Shown here: one piece after another, positions 9,059 to 17,619 of the stretch | Layout: every line of letters starts with the position of its first letter | Position numbering within the stretch: position 1 is the first letter of the stretch | DNA from: Coprobacillus cateniformis | Lineage (GTDB): Bacteria; Bacillota_I; Bacilli_A; Erysipelotrichales; Coprobacillaceae | Length of the DNA: 64,000 bases | Assembly: GCF_009767585.1 (NCBI RefSeq) | Contig: NZ_WSNW01000001.1 | Coordinates: forward strand, 1,952,090 to 2,016,089 | Direction of reading: 5' to 3' | The notes under the pieces: generated by a model | Told to the model about the DNA's origin: nothing | The model's input: only the letters and a program-made list of their open reading frames with translations | Database searches by the model: none | Program-made: the position numbers and the translations under genes

Positions 9059-9184
9059 ACATCAAAAACATAAAAAGAAAAGAGCTGAAAGAAATCAACT
9101 CTTTAAAAAGTTATTTTCGTTACAGCCCCTTTTTCTTTTGGAAGTGATAAAATAAATAAGAACTCGTGAAAGTGATGTGAGAAA

Positions 9185-10300
9185 ATGAAAGCATGGATTA
9201 AAATATGTTTATGTATAGGTATCAGCTTGTTTGGTTTAACAGGTTGTCAAAAAGATAAAATATTAAAACCAAAACAAGAAACATTTCAAATAGAATTAGG
9301 AAATAAAATTCCTTTAGAGGCAAAACTGTATTTGAATTTTGATGGGTTAACAGCCAAACAAACTCAAGACATTGAAAGAAATAGTATTATGTCATTACAA
9401 AAATCAAATCAATCTCATTCATATGAAGATGTTGGAATTTATCAGGCTCAAATAAAATATCAAGGTGAAGTTCTTGAATTTCCAATTGAAGTTATACAAA
9501 CAAGAGCGCCTGTTATTTTAGGTCCAAATACTCTTTATCTTCAACAGGGACAACAATATGATTTTCAAGAGAAATATCGTATGATTTGTTATAGTGAATT
9601 AAAAGAAACTAAATTTGATTCATCAAATATTGATATTCATAAAGTAGGAACATATTCACTAATAATAAAAGCAATGACAAAAGATAATCAATTGTCTTCT
9701 CAAAGAAATATTACTGTTCATGTTCAGAAAAAAGTTCATTCTATAAATAAAAAAACTGTTTTCATAGATGTTCCATACTATAATCAAATGGATGTCAATG
9801 CACCAAATGGTTGTGAGACAACTGCACTCTATATGGCATTAAAGTATAAGCGAAAAGTCAATATAGAATTAGTTGATTTTATTAGGCGGCAACCTAGCAG
9901 TCAATCACCATACTTTGGTTTTTCTGGAGATCCTTTTGGACTGCCAAGTCAAGCAGATGATTACTATACTATTTTTCCTACGCCACTTATTCAATATGCT
10001 AAAGATTATGGGGGTCTTCGTGATATATCTGGTTCTGACTTAGCTGATATAAGAGACGAATTGACTAATGATCATCCTGTTGTTGCTTGGGTTACAGGTA
10101 ATCTTTATGAACCACAATTGAAGACTTACTATTTCGGACAGGCTGTCAAGAATCTCCATATTGTTCTGGTGAATGGCTATGATATGAATAAAGAAATTTT
10201 TTATATTCAAGACCCAATGAATAGAGAATTAAAAGAAGTTTCTTTTCAAGATTTTGCTTTGGCATATAATGCTATGAAGTTTGCTATATGTGTTGAATAG
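9185..10300 (+). CDS. Lipoprotein with C-terminal C39-like peptidase domain
   Basis: This 371-residue protein starts with a lipoprotein signal peptide; the lipobox is LTGC with Cys21. Residues about 30-185 look like two beta-rich (Ig/cadherin-like) modules, for example the VGTYSLIIKA stretch. From about 195 comes a C39-like (Peptidase_C39_2) domain: VPYYNQMD, NGCETTAL with Cys210 as nucleophile, and LHIVLVNGYD with His at about 325, then IQDPM. It is predicted to be tethered outside the membrane and to act as a cysteine peptidase or amidase; its substrate is unknown. It has no ABC transporter partner, unlike bacteriocin-exporting C39 proteins. The start has only a weak GTGAG ribosome binding site. 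Confidence 0.82.
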   Translation: MKAWIKICLCIGISLFGLTGCQKDKILKPKQETFQIELGNKIPLEAKLYLNFDGLTAKQTQDIERNSIMSLQKSNQSHSYEDVGIYQAQIKYQGEVLEFPIEVIQTRAPVILGPNTLYLQQGQQYDFQEKYRMICYSELKETKFDSSNIDIHKVGTYSLIIKAMTKDNQLSSQRNITVHVQKKVHSINKKTVFIDVPYYNQMDVNAPNGCETTALYMALKYKRKVNIELVDFIRRQPSSQSPYFGFSGDPFGLPSQADDYYTIFPTPLIQYAKDYGGLRDISGSDLADIRDELTNDHPVVAWVTGNLYEPQLKTYYFGQAVKNLHIVLVNGYDMNKEIFYIQDPMNRELKEVSFQDFALAYNAMKFAICVE

Positions 10301-10328
10301 AATCAATATATAATAAAGGAGAGTAAAG

Positions 10329-10703
10329 ATGGATATTCAATTATTTATAATTCAGTATTGGGAAGATGTTGCAAAACAAAAAGAAGAAGCATTAAAAAGA
10401 TATTTTTATGAAAATGCTTATATTCGTTGGCATGATTCTAATGAACAATTTAATGTTAACGAGTTTATAAGAGCAAATTGTGATTATCCTGGCAATTGGT
10501 GTGGAAAAGTTGAACGTATTGAGTGTTTGAATCATACTGTTGTTACAGTCACGCATGTTTATTCAAGTGATGCCTCATTTCACGTTGTTTCATTTTTTGA
10601 GATAGTAGATAATAAAATTACATCGCTTGATGAATATTGGGGTGAAGACGGTGATGTTCCACAATGGCGAAAAGAAAAAAGAATAGGCAAACCTATTCAA
10701 TAA
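10329..10703 (+). CDS. NTF2-like (SnoaL-type) small protein
   Basis: This 124-residue protein has the alternating pattern of an NTF2-like cone fold: an N-terminal helix (FIIQYWEDVAKQKEEALKRY), YFYENAYIRWHDSNEQFNV, then strands ending in FFEIVDNKITSLDEYWGEDG. Such proteins bind small ligands or act as small enzymes; no function can be given. It follows AAAGGAGAG and sits just before an AraC gene and an esterase, so it may belong to the same sugar-responsive operon. Confidence 0.7.
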   Translation: MDIQLFIIQYWEDVAKQKEEALKRYFYENAYIRWHDSNEQFNVNEFIRANCDYPGNWCGKVERIECLNHTVVTVTHVYSSDASFHVVSFFEIVDNKITSLDEYWGEDGDVPQWRKEKRIGKPIQ

Positions 10704-10722
10704 AGAAAGGAAATTATGAGTA

Positions 10723-11571
10723 ATGAATCAAACAGAATATAAACACGAACTCATTATGCCTAACGATAGTATTCCTGTGAAAATCTTTAGTTTTTCTGCT
10801 CATAATGATTTACGCATTATACCATCACACTGGCATCGTTCAGCAGAAATACTTTATGTAAGAAGAGGAAAATTAAATATTTGGATGAATAAAAGGAAAT
10901 ATGAATTGAATAGAAACGATTTTATTTATATTAATTCTAAAGAAGTTCATTCAACACAGAGTCCTGAAGATAATGAAGTCATAGTCTTACAAATACCAGG
11001 CGATTTTTTAAAAACATTTTCTAATAATGAATCATTATATATACATTGTAATACTTTGGAATTAAAAGATAATAAAATTTTTTCAGCAATGAGAGAATTG
11101 CTGTATCAAATGTATCTTTATAGTGAAAGAAAAGATGATGCATATTATTTAAAAGTTTATTCACTTTTATTTGAATTAGGATATTTACTTGTTAAAAATT
11201 TTAGGGTTAAAGAAGAAAATATAGATATTAAAAGTCAAAAATATTTAGATCGTTTATCAGAAATCTGTGAATATATAAAAGAACACTATCAATATAATTT
11301 AACACTCAATGAAGTTGCATCTGAATTTGGATATTCTCCACAATATCTATCAAGAATGTTTCAAATGTATACAGGAAGTACTTTTTTAACATATTTGAAT
11401 AGTATTCGTTTAAACTCAGCGTTTAAACAAGTTATGAGTACTGACCTTTCCATAATAACAATTGCTGAAAATAATGGTTTTGCTAATGTAAAATCATTAA
11501 ATAAATTATTTAAAGAAACATATGGACTCACACCAAGTGCATATCGAAAGAGTATTAAAAATGACAATTAA
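10723..11571 (+). CDS. AraC-family transcriptional regulator
   Basis: The protein has 282 residues. It has an N-terminal cupin sensor (SHWHRSAEILYVRRGKLNIW) and C-terminal paired helix-turn-helix motifs (LTLNEVASEFGYSPQYLSRM and ISTIAENNGF-like, ending LTPSAYRKS). The start at 10723 is preferred; another ATG at 10716 is out of frame and stops after a few codons. It sits directly upstream of an esterase and an EIIC/GH3 pair and is the likely regulator of that second beta-glucoside locus. Confidence 0.87.
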   Translation: MNQTEYKHELIMPNDSIPVKIFSFSAHNDLRIIPSHWHRSAEILYVRRGKLNIWMNKRKYELNRNDFIYINSKEVHSTQSPEDNEVIVLQIPGDFLKTFSNNESLYIHCNTLELKDNKIFSAMRELLYQMYLYSERKDDAYYLKVYSLLFELGYLLVKNFRVKEENIDIKSQKYLDRLSEICEYIKEHYQYNLTLNEVASEFGYSPQYLSRMFQMYTGSTFLTYLNSIRLNSAFKQVMSTDLSIITIAENNGFANVKSLNKLFKETYGLTPSAYRKSIKNDN

Positions 11572-11588
11572 AGAAGGAGATGTTGAAT

Positions 11589-12416
11589 ATGGCATTAATA
11601 AAAGTTGATTTTTTTTCACAGTCATTGATGAGAACAGTGACAATAAATGCACTCATTCCAGTAGATAAAGTTATAGAGGAAGAACAAGAATTCAAAAGAA
11701 AACAATATAAAACATTGTATCTATTACATGGAATCTTTGGTAATTATACAGATTGGATTTGTGGAACAAGAATTCAAAGATGGGCTCAAGATCATGATTT
11801 AGCAGTCATTATGCCTTCAGGAGAGAATAAGTTTTATGTTGATAATGAAAAGTCACATGAATATTATTCAAAGTTTATAGGTGAAGAGTTAGTTGATGTA
11901 ACAAGAAGATTGTTTCCTCTTTCCAAACAAAAAGAAGATACATTTATTGCTGGTCTATCTATGGGAGGATATGGAGCAATTACAAATGGTTTGAAATATT
12001 ATAAAACATTTGGATGTATTGCAGCATTATCATCAGCTTTATTAATTGATAGTTTACCCAATGCTAAAGATGGGGATGATATCCCTTATCTGAATAAACG
12101 CAGTTATTTAGAAAGTGTTTTTGGTGATTTAGATCAAGTTAAAGGTAGTGATAAAGATTATGAAGCACTATTATTGAAAGTTAATCAAAAAGAAATGCCA
12201 AAAATTTACATGGCTTGTGGAAAAGATGATCGTCTTCTTCAAGTGAATAGAGATTTTAGAGATTATTTAAAGAATCATCAAGTTGATGTTTTGTATGAAG
12301 AAGGTGAAGGAAAACATGAATGGGATTTCTGGGATAGATATATTTATAGAGTATTAGAGTGGTTACCTTTGAATGATAAAGAAGAAGGAATAAGTAGTGG
12401 TAATGTTGGTGTTTAA
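11589..12416 (+). CDS. Alpha/beta-hydrolase esterase, paralogue of the 2437-3171 esterase
   Basis: This 275-residue serine hydrolase has the nucleophile elbow GLSMGGYG with Ser at about 124, an Asp candidate in CGKDDRLL and the His in GKHEWDFWD. The ATG at 11589 is chosen because AAGGAG lies nine bases upstream; the in-frame ATG at 11580 abuts that site. It shares SLMRTVTI-type N-terminal sequence and overall layout with the first esterase. The role is inferred as removing acyl groups from sugars imported by the neighbouring EIIC. Confidence 0.83.
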   Translation: MALIKVDFFSQSLMRTVTINALIPVDKVIEEEQEFKRKQYKTLYLLHGIFGNYTDWICGTRIQRWAQDHDLAVIMPSGENKFYVDNEKSHEYYSKFIGEELVDVTRRLFPLSKQKEDTFIAGLSMGGYGAITNGLKYYKTFGCIAALSSALLIDSLPNAKDGDDIPYLNKRSYLESVFGDLDQVKGSDKDYEALLLKVNQKEMPKIYMACGKDDRLLQVNRDFRDYLKNHQVDVLYEEGEGKHEWDFWDRYIYRVLEWLPLNDKEEGISSGNVGV

Positions 12417-12442
12417 AGAATATTAAAAAATGACGATATTAA

Positions 12443-12495
12443 GGTTAATAATTGACTGCAGAGATTATAAGGAGTTAATTATTGACCTCTTTTTA
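12443..12495 (+). terminator. Terminator after the second esterase
   Basis: GGTTAATAATTGAC (12443-12456) pairs with GTTAATTATTGACC (12474-12487) at 12 of 14 positions, followed by TCTTTTT. It isolates the EIIC/GH3 operon, which has its own promoter. Confidence 0.65.
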
Positions 12496-12532
12496 TGCAA
12501 AAATAGCGTAGCACCTACTATTGAAAATCAAT

Positions 12533-12564
12533 TATAATAGGAATGTAATGTTAAGCGCTAACAT
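12533..12564 (+). promoter_or_regulatory. Promoter and operator of the EIIC-GH3 operon
   Basis: TATAAT lies at 12533-12538. The dyad ATGTTA-AGCGC-TAACAT follows at 12548-12564, just past the expected transcription start. It fits most of the CcpA cre consensus (AANCGNTNNCA on the right half) and shares AGCGCTA with the first locus. It would act as a repressor road-block. Confidence 0.6.
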
Positions 12565-12584
12565 AAATTGGAGGAAAAGAAAAG

Positions 12585-13850
12585 ATGGAAAAAATATTTG
12601 AGAAGTTAAATCCTTATATGACAAGATTAGCAAACAATCCAACATTAAAAGGAATATCTTCGGGGATGATGGGATCTATTGTTGTGACTTTGGTTGGTTC
12701 TTTATGTTTATTATTGGTTGTATTTCCAGTAGAGGCAGTCAGAAATGCGGTTGAAGCTTTAGGAATAACATCAATATTATTAAATGTGAATAGTTTTACA
12801 ATTGGATGTCTTGCTTTGTATATTGTTGTTATGGTGACTAATGCATTAGTAAAATCATATAATTCACAAGAAGATGGAATTGCAGCTGCAGTCGTTGGAT
12901 TAATGTCTTTTTTAATTGTGACACCAATAGGTGCTACTGCTGATAAAATCAGTGCTATTCCAACAACTTGGTTAGGGGCTGCTGGTGTTTTCTCAGCTAT
13001 GATTATTTCAATTATTACTGCAAAAATCTTTGTCTTTGTGAAAGCAAAAGGGTGGACAATTAAAATGCCTGATAGTGTTCCACCAATGGTCTCAAGAACT
13101 TTTGAAGGATTGGTACCAGGAATGATTGTTGCTGTTTTATTTATTGTTATAAGTGGTCTTTTTGCAAAAACAAGTTATGGTTGTATGCATCAATTTGTTT
13201 ATTCAATTATTCAAATACCTTTACAAGGTTTAGGTGGAAATTTATGGGCTATGTGTATTTTTACAATTGCTGCTCAATTGTTATGGTTCTTTGGGATTCA
13301 TGGAACAAATGTTATTGCACCTATTTATACACCAATTTGGTTAACATTGGATTTAGCAAATCAAGCATCTGTTGCTCAAAATGGAATTGGAGCAGGCACA
13401 AATATTATTGGAAAGGCATTTTTTGAAACATTTACTTTTGGGGGATGTGTCTTAGGTTTTGTTATTTTAATGGCTTTCTTTGCAAAGTCATCGCAATATA
13501 AGAGTTTAGGTCGTTTATCTTTAGTTCCAGCATTATTTGGAATTACTGAACCAGTTATTTTTGGGACACCGTTGGTCTTAAACTTTACATTCTTTATACC
13601 GTTTGTATTTGGGAATGTGATTGCTATATTAATTTCATATGCAGCCATTGCCTCTGGATTAGTTCCTACATTAATGGGAGCATCAACAATTTTTGGCTTA
13701 CCAATTGGATTCCATGCTGCTATTCAAGGCAGTTGGCAAGCAGTTGTTTTACAAATTGTTGTTATGGTGATTCTTGGATTGGTATGGTATCCATTCTTTA
13801 GAAAAGCTGATAATGATGCATATAAATTAGAACAAGAAGCTGCAAAGTAG
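12585..13850 (+). CDS. PTS lactose/cellobiose-family EIIC permease
   Basis: This 421-residue membrane protein belongs to the same family as the 1104-2393 EIIC, with KMPDSVPPMV, WFFGIHGTNVIAPIY and FGITEPVIFGTPLVLN. It would import and, with a separate EIIB, phosphorylate a beta-glucoside. It lacks fused EIIA/EIIB domains. The start follows TTGGAGG. It is followed after 13 bases by a GH3 glycosidase, with which it is surely co-transcribed. Confidence 0.9.
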   Translation: MEKIFEKLNPYMTRLANNPTLKGISSGMMGSIVVTLVGSLCLLLVVFPVEAVRNAVEALGITSILLNVNSFTIGCLALYIVVMVTNALVKSYNSQEDGIAAAVVGLMSFLIVTPIGATADKISAIPTTWLGAAGVFSAMIISIITAKIFVFVKAKGWTIKMPDSVPPMVSRTFEGLVPGMIVAVLFIVISGLFAKTSYGCMHQFVYSIIQIPLQGLGGNLWAMCIFTIAAQLLWFFGIHGTNVIAPIYTPIWLTLDLANQASVAQNGIGAGTNIIGKAFFETFTFGGCVLGFVILMAFFAKSSQYKSLGRLSLVPALFGITEPVIFGTPLVLNFTFFIPFVFGNVIAILISYAAIASGLVPTLMGASTIFGLPIGFHAAIQGSWQAVVLQIVVMVILGLVWYPFFRKADNDAYKLEQEAAK

Positions 13851-13863
13851 AAGGAGGTATTCT

Positions 13864-16068
13864 ATGAAACAAGAACAATTAGATGAATTATTAGAAAGTT
13901 TAACATTAGATGAGAAGATTGGTCAATTGGTACAATTAAATGGAAATTTCTTTGATAGTAATGAAAAGGTTGCAACTGGACCAGTGCAAAAAATTGGTAT
14001 TGATAAAGATAAAATTCATTTAACAGGTTCTATCTTAAATACTTTAGGAGCAAAAGAATTAAAAACGCTTCAAAATGCTTATTTAGAAAAAAGTGAAAAG
14101 AAGATTCCAATGTTATTTATGGCAGATATTATTAATGGATTTAAGACAATCTTTCCTATTCCATTAGGATTAGGGTGTTCATTTGATGCTGAATTAGTTA
14201 AGAAAACTGCTCAAATAGCAGCGAAAGAAGCAGCAGTCTCTGGGATTCATATTACCTTTTCACCAATGGTAGATATGGTTAGAGATGCAAGGTGGGGACG
14301 TGTTATGGAAAGTTATGGTGAAGATAACTTTCTCAACTGTGAATATGCCAAAGCTATGGTTGAAGGATATCAAGGAAATAATGATCCTCACTCAACAATT
14401 GCGTCTTGTGTTAAACATTTTGCTGGATACGGTGCACCACTTGCAGGTAAAGAATATAACACTGTGGAATTAGGGGAACGTTCTTTAAGAGAAGCCTATT
14501 TACCAGCTTATAAGGCTGCTATTGATGCAGGATGTCATTTGGTTATGACATCATTTAATACAATTGATGGGATCCCTGTGACTGCTAATAAATGGATTCT
14601 TAAAGATGTCCTAAGAGATGAATGGGGATTCGATGAAGTTGTTATTTCAGATCACTCAGCAGTTAAAGAATTAGTTCCTCATGGTATTGCTGCTCATTAT
14701 GAAGAAGCTGCCAAATTAGCAATCGAAGCTGGTTGTGACATTGATATGATGACGGCAACCTATTCAAATCACTTAAAAGATTTAGTAGAATCTGGTCAAA
14801 TTGATATTCAGCTTATTAATGAATCAGTGAAAAGAGTATTAAAACTTAAGAATGATTTAGGGCTTTTTGAAAATCCATATCGTGGAGCCAATGAATTAGA
14901 AGAACAACAATATGTCATGTGTGATGAATTTAGAAAAGTCGCACGAGAAGTTGTCAGCAAAACATGCGTCCTCCTCAAAAATGATTCTGTCCTCCCTATC
15001 AATCAGAATCAAAGAGTCGCAGTTGTTGGACCTTATGCTTCTAATAAGAATTTAAGTGGAATGTGGTCGATTAATGTGGATCCAGACAAGGTTGTGACAA
15101 TCTATGATGGCCTAAAAAAACAAGGAAAACATGTCAAATGTGCTGAAGGTTATCCTATGATGGATGATGATAGTCTATTTGAAAGCTTTGGATATGGCAA
15201 AAAAGAAACAAACTTAACTGGAAATAAAGATGAAAAAATTCAAGAGGCTATAGATATTGCTAAAGAATCTGATGTGGTTATCGTTGCTATTGGTGAACAT
15301 TCACATCAAAGTGGTGAAGGTGGTGCAAGAGGAGATATTACAATTCCAAAAGTTCAACTAGAACTTTTAAAAGCCATAAAGAAATTAGGAAAACCAGTTG
15401 TGACTCTTGTTTTTAGTGGTAGACCATTAGCATTAAAAGATGTTGCAGAAAATAGTGATGCAATTTTACAATGCTGGTTTCCTGGTACTGAAGGTGGTGA
15501 TGGTATTGCTGATCTCGTCTATGGAAAAGTCAATCCAAGTGCAAGATTGTCTATGACATTTCCATATTCAGTAGGACAATGCCCAATTTACTATAATCAT
15601 ATGAGTACAGGTAGACCTGCTTTAGAAAGTACACACAGCAAACGTTTTACATCACGATATATTGATATACCAAATGATCCTTATTACTGTTTTGGTTATG
15701 GGTTATCATATAGTGAATTCGAATATAGTGACATCACTTTAGACAAGACAACTCTGACAAATGATTCTACAATCACTGCCAGTGTGACTGTGAGCAACAC
15801 TTCAGATATATCAGGAGAAGAAGTTGTTCAACTTTATATAAGAGATATTGCTGGTTCGGTAGTGAGACCAGTCAAAGAACTCAAAGGAGTGCAAAAAGTA
15901 TATTTAGCACCTCATACATCTCAAACAGTAACTTTTGAAATCAAAGAAGAGATGCTAAGATTTATAACTAAGGATATGAGTTTTGCAAGTGAACCAGGAG
16001 AATTCCACATCTTCATTGGTCATGACAGCAATACTCAAAATAAGCAAATCTTTACACTAGAGTCTTAG
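13864..16068 (+). CDS. Glycoside hydrolase family 3 beta-glucosidase
   Basis: This 734-residue enzyme contains the GH3 N-terminal barrel (KIGQLVQLNG, GRVMESYGEDNFL, KHFAGYGAP), the nucleophile Asp in VISDHSAV (about D263), the second alpha/beta domain (VVIVAIGEHSHQSGEGGARG) and a C-terminal fibronectin-III-like domain (EEVVQLYIRDIAGSVVRPVKEL). No signal peptide is seen, so it is cytoplasmic. It would release terminal beta-linked glucose or related sugars. It is odd to see it paired with a PTS permease, since GH3 enzymes usually act on unphosphorylated sugars. The start follows AAGGAGG. Confidence 0.92.
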   Translation: MKQEQLDELLESLTLDEKIGQLVQLNGNFFDSNEKVATGPVQKIGIDKDKIHLTGSILNTLGAKELKTLQNAYLEKSEKKIPMLFMADIINGFKTIFPIPLGLGCSFDAELVKKTAQIAAKEAAVSGIHITFSPMVDMVRDARWGRVMESYGEDNFLNCEYAKAMVEGYQGNNDPHSTIASCVKHFAGYGAPLAGKEYNTVELGERSLREAYLPAYKAAIDAGCHLVMTSFNTIDGIPVTANKWILKDVLRDEWGFDEVVISDHSAVKELVPHGIAAHYEEAAKLAIEAGCDIDMMTATYSNHLKDLVESGQIDIQLINESVKRVLKLKNDLGLFENPYRGANELEEQQYVMCDEFRKVAREVVSKTCVLLKNDSVLPINQNQRVAVVGPYASNKNLSGMWSINVDPDKVVTIYDGLKKQGKHVKCAEGYPMMDDDSLFESFGYGKKETNLTGNKDEKIQEAIDIAKESDVVIVAIGEHSHQSGEGGARGDITIPKVQLELLKAIKKLGKPVVTLVFSGRPLALKDVAENSDAILQCWFPGTEGGDGIADLVYGKVNPSARLSMTFPYSVGQCPIYYNHMSTGRPALESTHSKRFTSRYIDIPNDPYYCFGYGLSYSEFEYSDITLDKTTLTNDSTITASVTVSNTSDISGEEVVQLYIRDIAGSVVRPVKELKGVQKVYLAPHTSQTVTFEIKEEMLRFITKDMSFASEPGEFHIFIGHDSNTQNKQIFTLES

Positions 16069-16079
16069 GACTCTTTTTT
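16059..16079 (+). terminator. Terminator overlapping the GH3 stop codon
   Basis: AGAGTC (16059-16064), loop TTAG and GACTCT (16069-16074), then a T run. The TAG stop codon of the GH3 gene forms part of the loop. Confidence 0.85.
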
Positions 16080-16429
16080 GCTGTAATCAACATAATATTT
16101 GGTGCTATTATTCTCCTATAAGTATCCCTAATTATTAAAGACAGAACATTTACAATAAAATGACAGTTCTAGGAAAAGCTAGTCAAGTCAGTAATAGTAC
16201 AAAAAGTTTCTGTTATGTAAGTGAAATTTGGAGAATCACTGGTACAACTCATGGTTGCTACTTTGCAAACCAGAATATGTTGTCACAACCAGTATATTTG
16301 ATTTAAAATGAAGATGTCGAAAATATCATTTATCATTCAAATAAAAAGTTATAAGTGATATTAAGTGAAATGAAATATACGCAATAGTGTAGGTAAAACG
16401 AGATGGTTTAGAAAGGCAGGTCAATAAAT
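16080..16429 (+). other. Gene-poor stretch with a possible 48-codon remnant
   Basis: No intact gene is recognised. A 48-codon reading frame at 16160-16306 (begins MTVLGKASQVSNST, contains TGTTHGCYFANQ) has no ribosome binding site and no recognised relatives; with the broken gene downstream it may be debris of an older gene. Confidence 0.35.
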
Positions 16430-16867
16430 ATGATATATATAATTGGTATAGTCTTGAATTTTCCTTTTTTTATAGCTGAAAATATAATAAAGTCATTTTG
16501 TTTTCAATATATTTTTGATTCTGGATTAGAACAAGATTTTACTATTAATTCTTTAGTTATGTTGATTTTAATAATAAGTTTTATACTTCTTATTATCTAT
16601 CTGTTAGGATTTATATATTGTAATATTCGAAATATAGTTATTCATAAAAAAGCATATAAAATAAGAAATGCTTTAATCAATAATGACTTATATAATTATC
16701 ATGATACAAAATCCTAAGGCGGATCGACTTATATCAATACATTATCAAATAAAGAGATATATTTGATGGATGAGTCGTTAAATGCAGTTTCACAAAAAGA
16801 TAGAAATGATATTGAAAATGAATTGTTTAAGGACACAAGTAAGACATATGTTTATATTTTTTGTTGA
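16430..16867 (+). pseudogene. Small membrane protein gene interrupted by an in-frame stop
   Basis: The first 95 codons encode a protein with two predicted membrane segments (IIGIVLNFPFFIAENIIKS and LVMLILIISFILLIIYLLGF) followed by a basic tail. After the TAA at 16715-16717 the same frame stays open for another 49 codons (GGSTYINTLSNKEIYLMDES and on) to TGA at 16865. This suggests one gene of about 145 codons split by a nonsense mutation, or a 95-residue product with a chance open tail. The ribosome binding site is weak (AAAGGCAGG, rather distant). No family is recognised. Confidence 0.45.
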
Positions 16868-16888
16868 GAAGTCTACTTTTTTAAATAT

Positions 16889-16916
16889 ATAAAAACACAG
16901 GGGATCAGCCTGTGTT
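16889..16916 (-). terminator. Terminator of the 44-residue peptide gene
   Basis: An 8-bp perfect stem, AACACAGG (16894-16901) with CCTGTGTT (16909-16916). On the minus strand it is followed by TTTTTATATA, a normal intrinsic terminator layout. Confidence 0.75.
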
Positions 16917-16945
16917 ATAGTGCTCGCATCGAAATGAAAAATATA

Positions 16946-17080
16946 TTAATTGCCGCCTGGGCCATCTTGTCGTGGTCGCTCATCAGGGTAATACTTCAAT
17001 GAATTATTCGTCCATTGATTGTTGTAAGCCGTCTTTTTAGCAGGGGCTTCTTTTTTAACATTTTTTCTTTTATCAATCAT
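16946..17080 (-). CDS. Unannotated 44-residue peptide with C-terminal RPRQDGPGGN
   Basis: The ATG at 17080 is preceded by AGGAG ten bases upstream and the gene ends in its own terminator, so it is a convincing gene despite its size. The N-terminal half is strongly basic (MIDKRKNVKKEAPAKKTAY); the second half is rich in Asn, Tyr and Trp (NNQWTNNSLKYYPDERPRQ) and ends DGPGGN. There is no hydrophobic segment and no cysteine. It lies 55 bases after a LytTR/DUF3021 operon on the same strand. A leader-core layout as in a modified peptide or signalling peptide is possible, but no modifying enzyme or exporter adjoins it. I do not recognise a family. Confidence 0.7.
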   Translation of the reverse strand: MIDKRKNVKKEAPAKKTAYNNQWTNNSLKYYPDERPRQDGPGGN

Positions 17081-17109
17081 TTTTTTATCACTCCTACAAT
17101 CATTATGTG

Positions 17110-17135
17110 ATTATCTTAAAAAAATATACAGAATA
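17110..17135 (-). promoter_or_regulatory. Possible promoter and LytTR-linked site before the peptide gene
   Basis: On the minus strand a -10-like GATAAT lies at 17115-17110. Just upstream is the 11-mer TATACAGAATA (plus-strand reading, 17125-17135), which recurs in inverse orientation at 18074-18084 in the LytTR gene promoter. Confidence 0.4.
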
Positions 17136-17618
17136 TTAATTACGTTTTTGTGTTTTCTTTTTTTGATAATGTTTGAGAAGAACTTGATATTCTTGGTCTT
17201 GTTTATGTGTAATATACAAACTAATTGATAAAGATAGGATTAAACATATTCCAAAAGCAATAATAAATCCAATCCATGCTAGAATATTATTTAATGGAAA
17301 CCAATCAAATAAAACAATATATATAATAGTGATAAATACAATAATAATAATTCTTAAAATATTTTTATATAGAAAAAGTATTTTTCTTAGAAAATAAGTT
17401 GAATCAAATAAAGTATTTATAAAACCAATAAAAATGCTTAAAGAAAGTAATTGAAAAATAGTTATATATGAAATTGCACTTCCTGTAGATAGTGGTGAAA
17501 TCTGAGCCATATCATCTCCAAAAAAATATCCAAAAATGGTTAAAAATATTATAGAAACTGTAAAAGGCATAACAGTTTTTTTCAAAATATTGAGAATGAA
17601 ATCAAAAATCGAATCCAT
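17136..17618 (-). CDS. DUF3021-family membrane protein
   Basis: This 160-residue protein has four predicted membrane helices (FTVSIIFLTIFGYFFG, FQLLSLSIFIGFINTLF, IIIIVFITIIYIVLFDW, WIGFIIAFGICLILSLS) and a charged C-terminal tail. DUF3021 proteins are typically encoded next to a LytTR regulator and are thought to control its activity at the membrane. The ATG at 17618 is preferred to a GTG nine bases upstream, since AGGAGG sits nine bases before it. The LytTR stop codon falls between that site and the start, so the two are coupled. Confidence 0.8.
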   Translation of the reverse strand: MDSIFDFILNILKKTVMPFTVSIIFLTIFGYFFGDDMAQISPLSTGSAISYITIFQLLSLSIFIGFINTLFDSTYFLRKILFLYKNILRIIIIVFITIIYIVLFDWFPLNNILAWIGFIIAFGICLILSLSISLYITHKQDQEYQVLLKHYQKKKTQKRN

Positions 17619-17619
17619 A

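Larger units (their letters stand above)
7241..9129 (+). mobile_element. IS1182-family insertion sequence, complete
   Basis: The element starts GGGGCTGTAACGAAATAA at 7241 and ends TTATTTTCGTTACAGCCCC at 9129, inverted repeats identical over 15 bp and differing by one base indel beyond. The repeat could extend four bases outward on each side (AAAA at 7237-7240, TTTT at 9130-9133). I could not identify a target duplication. One intact transposase gene lies inside, with a promoter, a hairpin at the left end and a terminator at the right, so it looks potentially active. It has inserted at the 3' end of chbG. Confidence 0.9.

Noticed and set aside
7241..9129. Target-site duplication flanking the IS
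   Set aside because: Only A/T runs (AAAA left, TTTT right) flank the ends; they fit an extended inverted repeat as well as chance.
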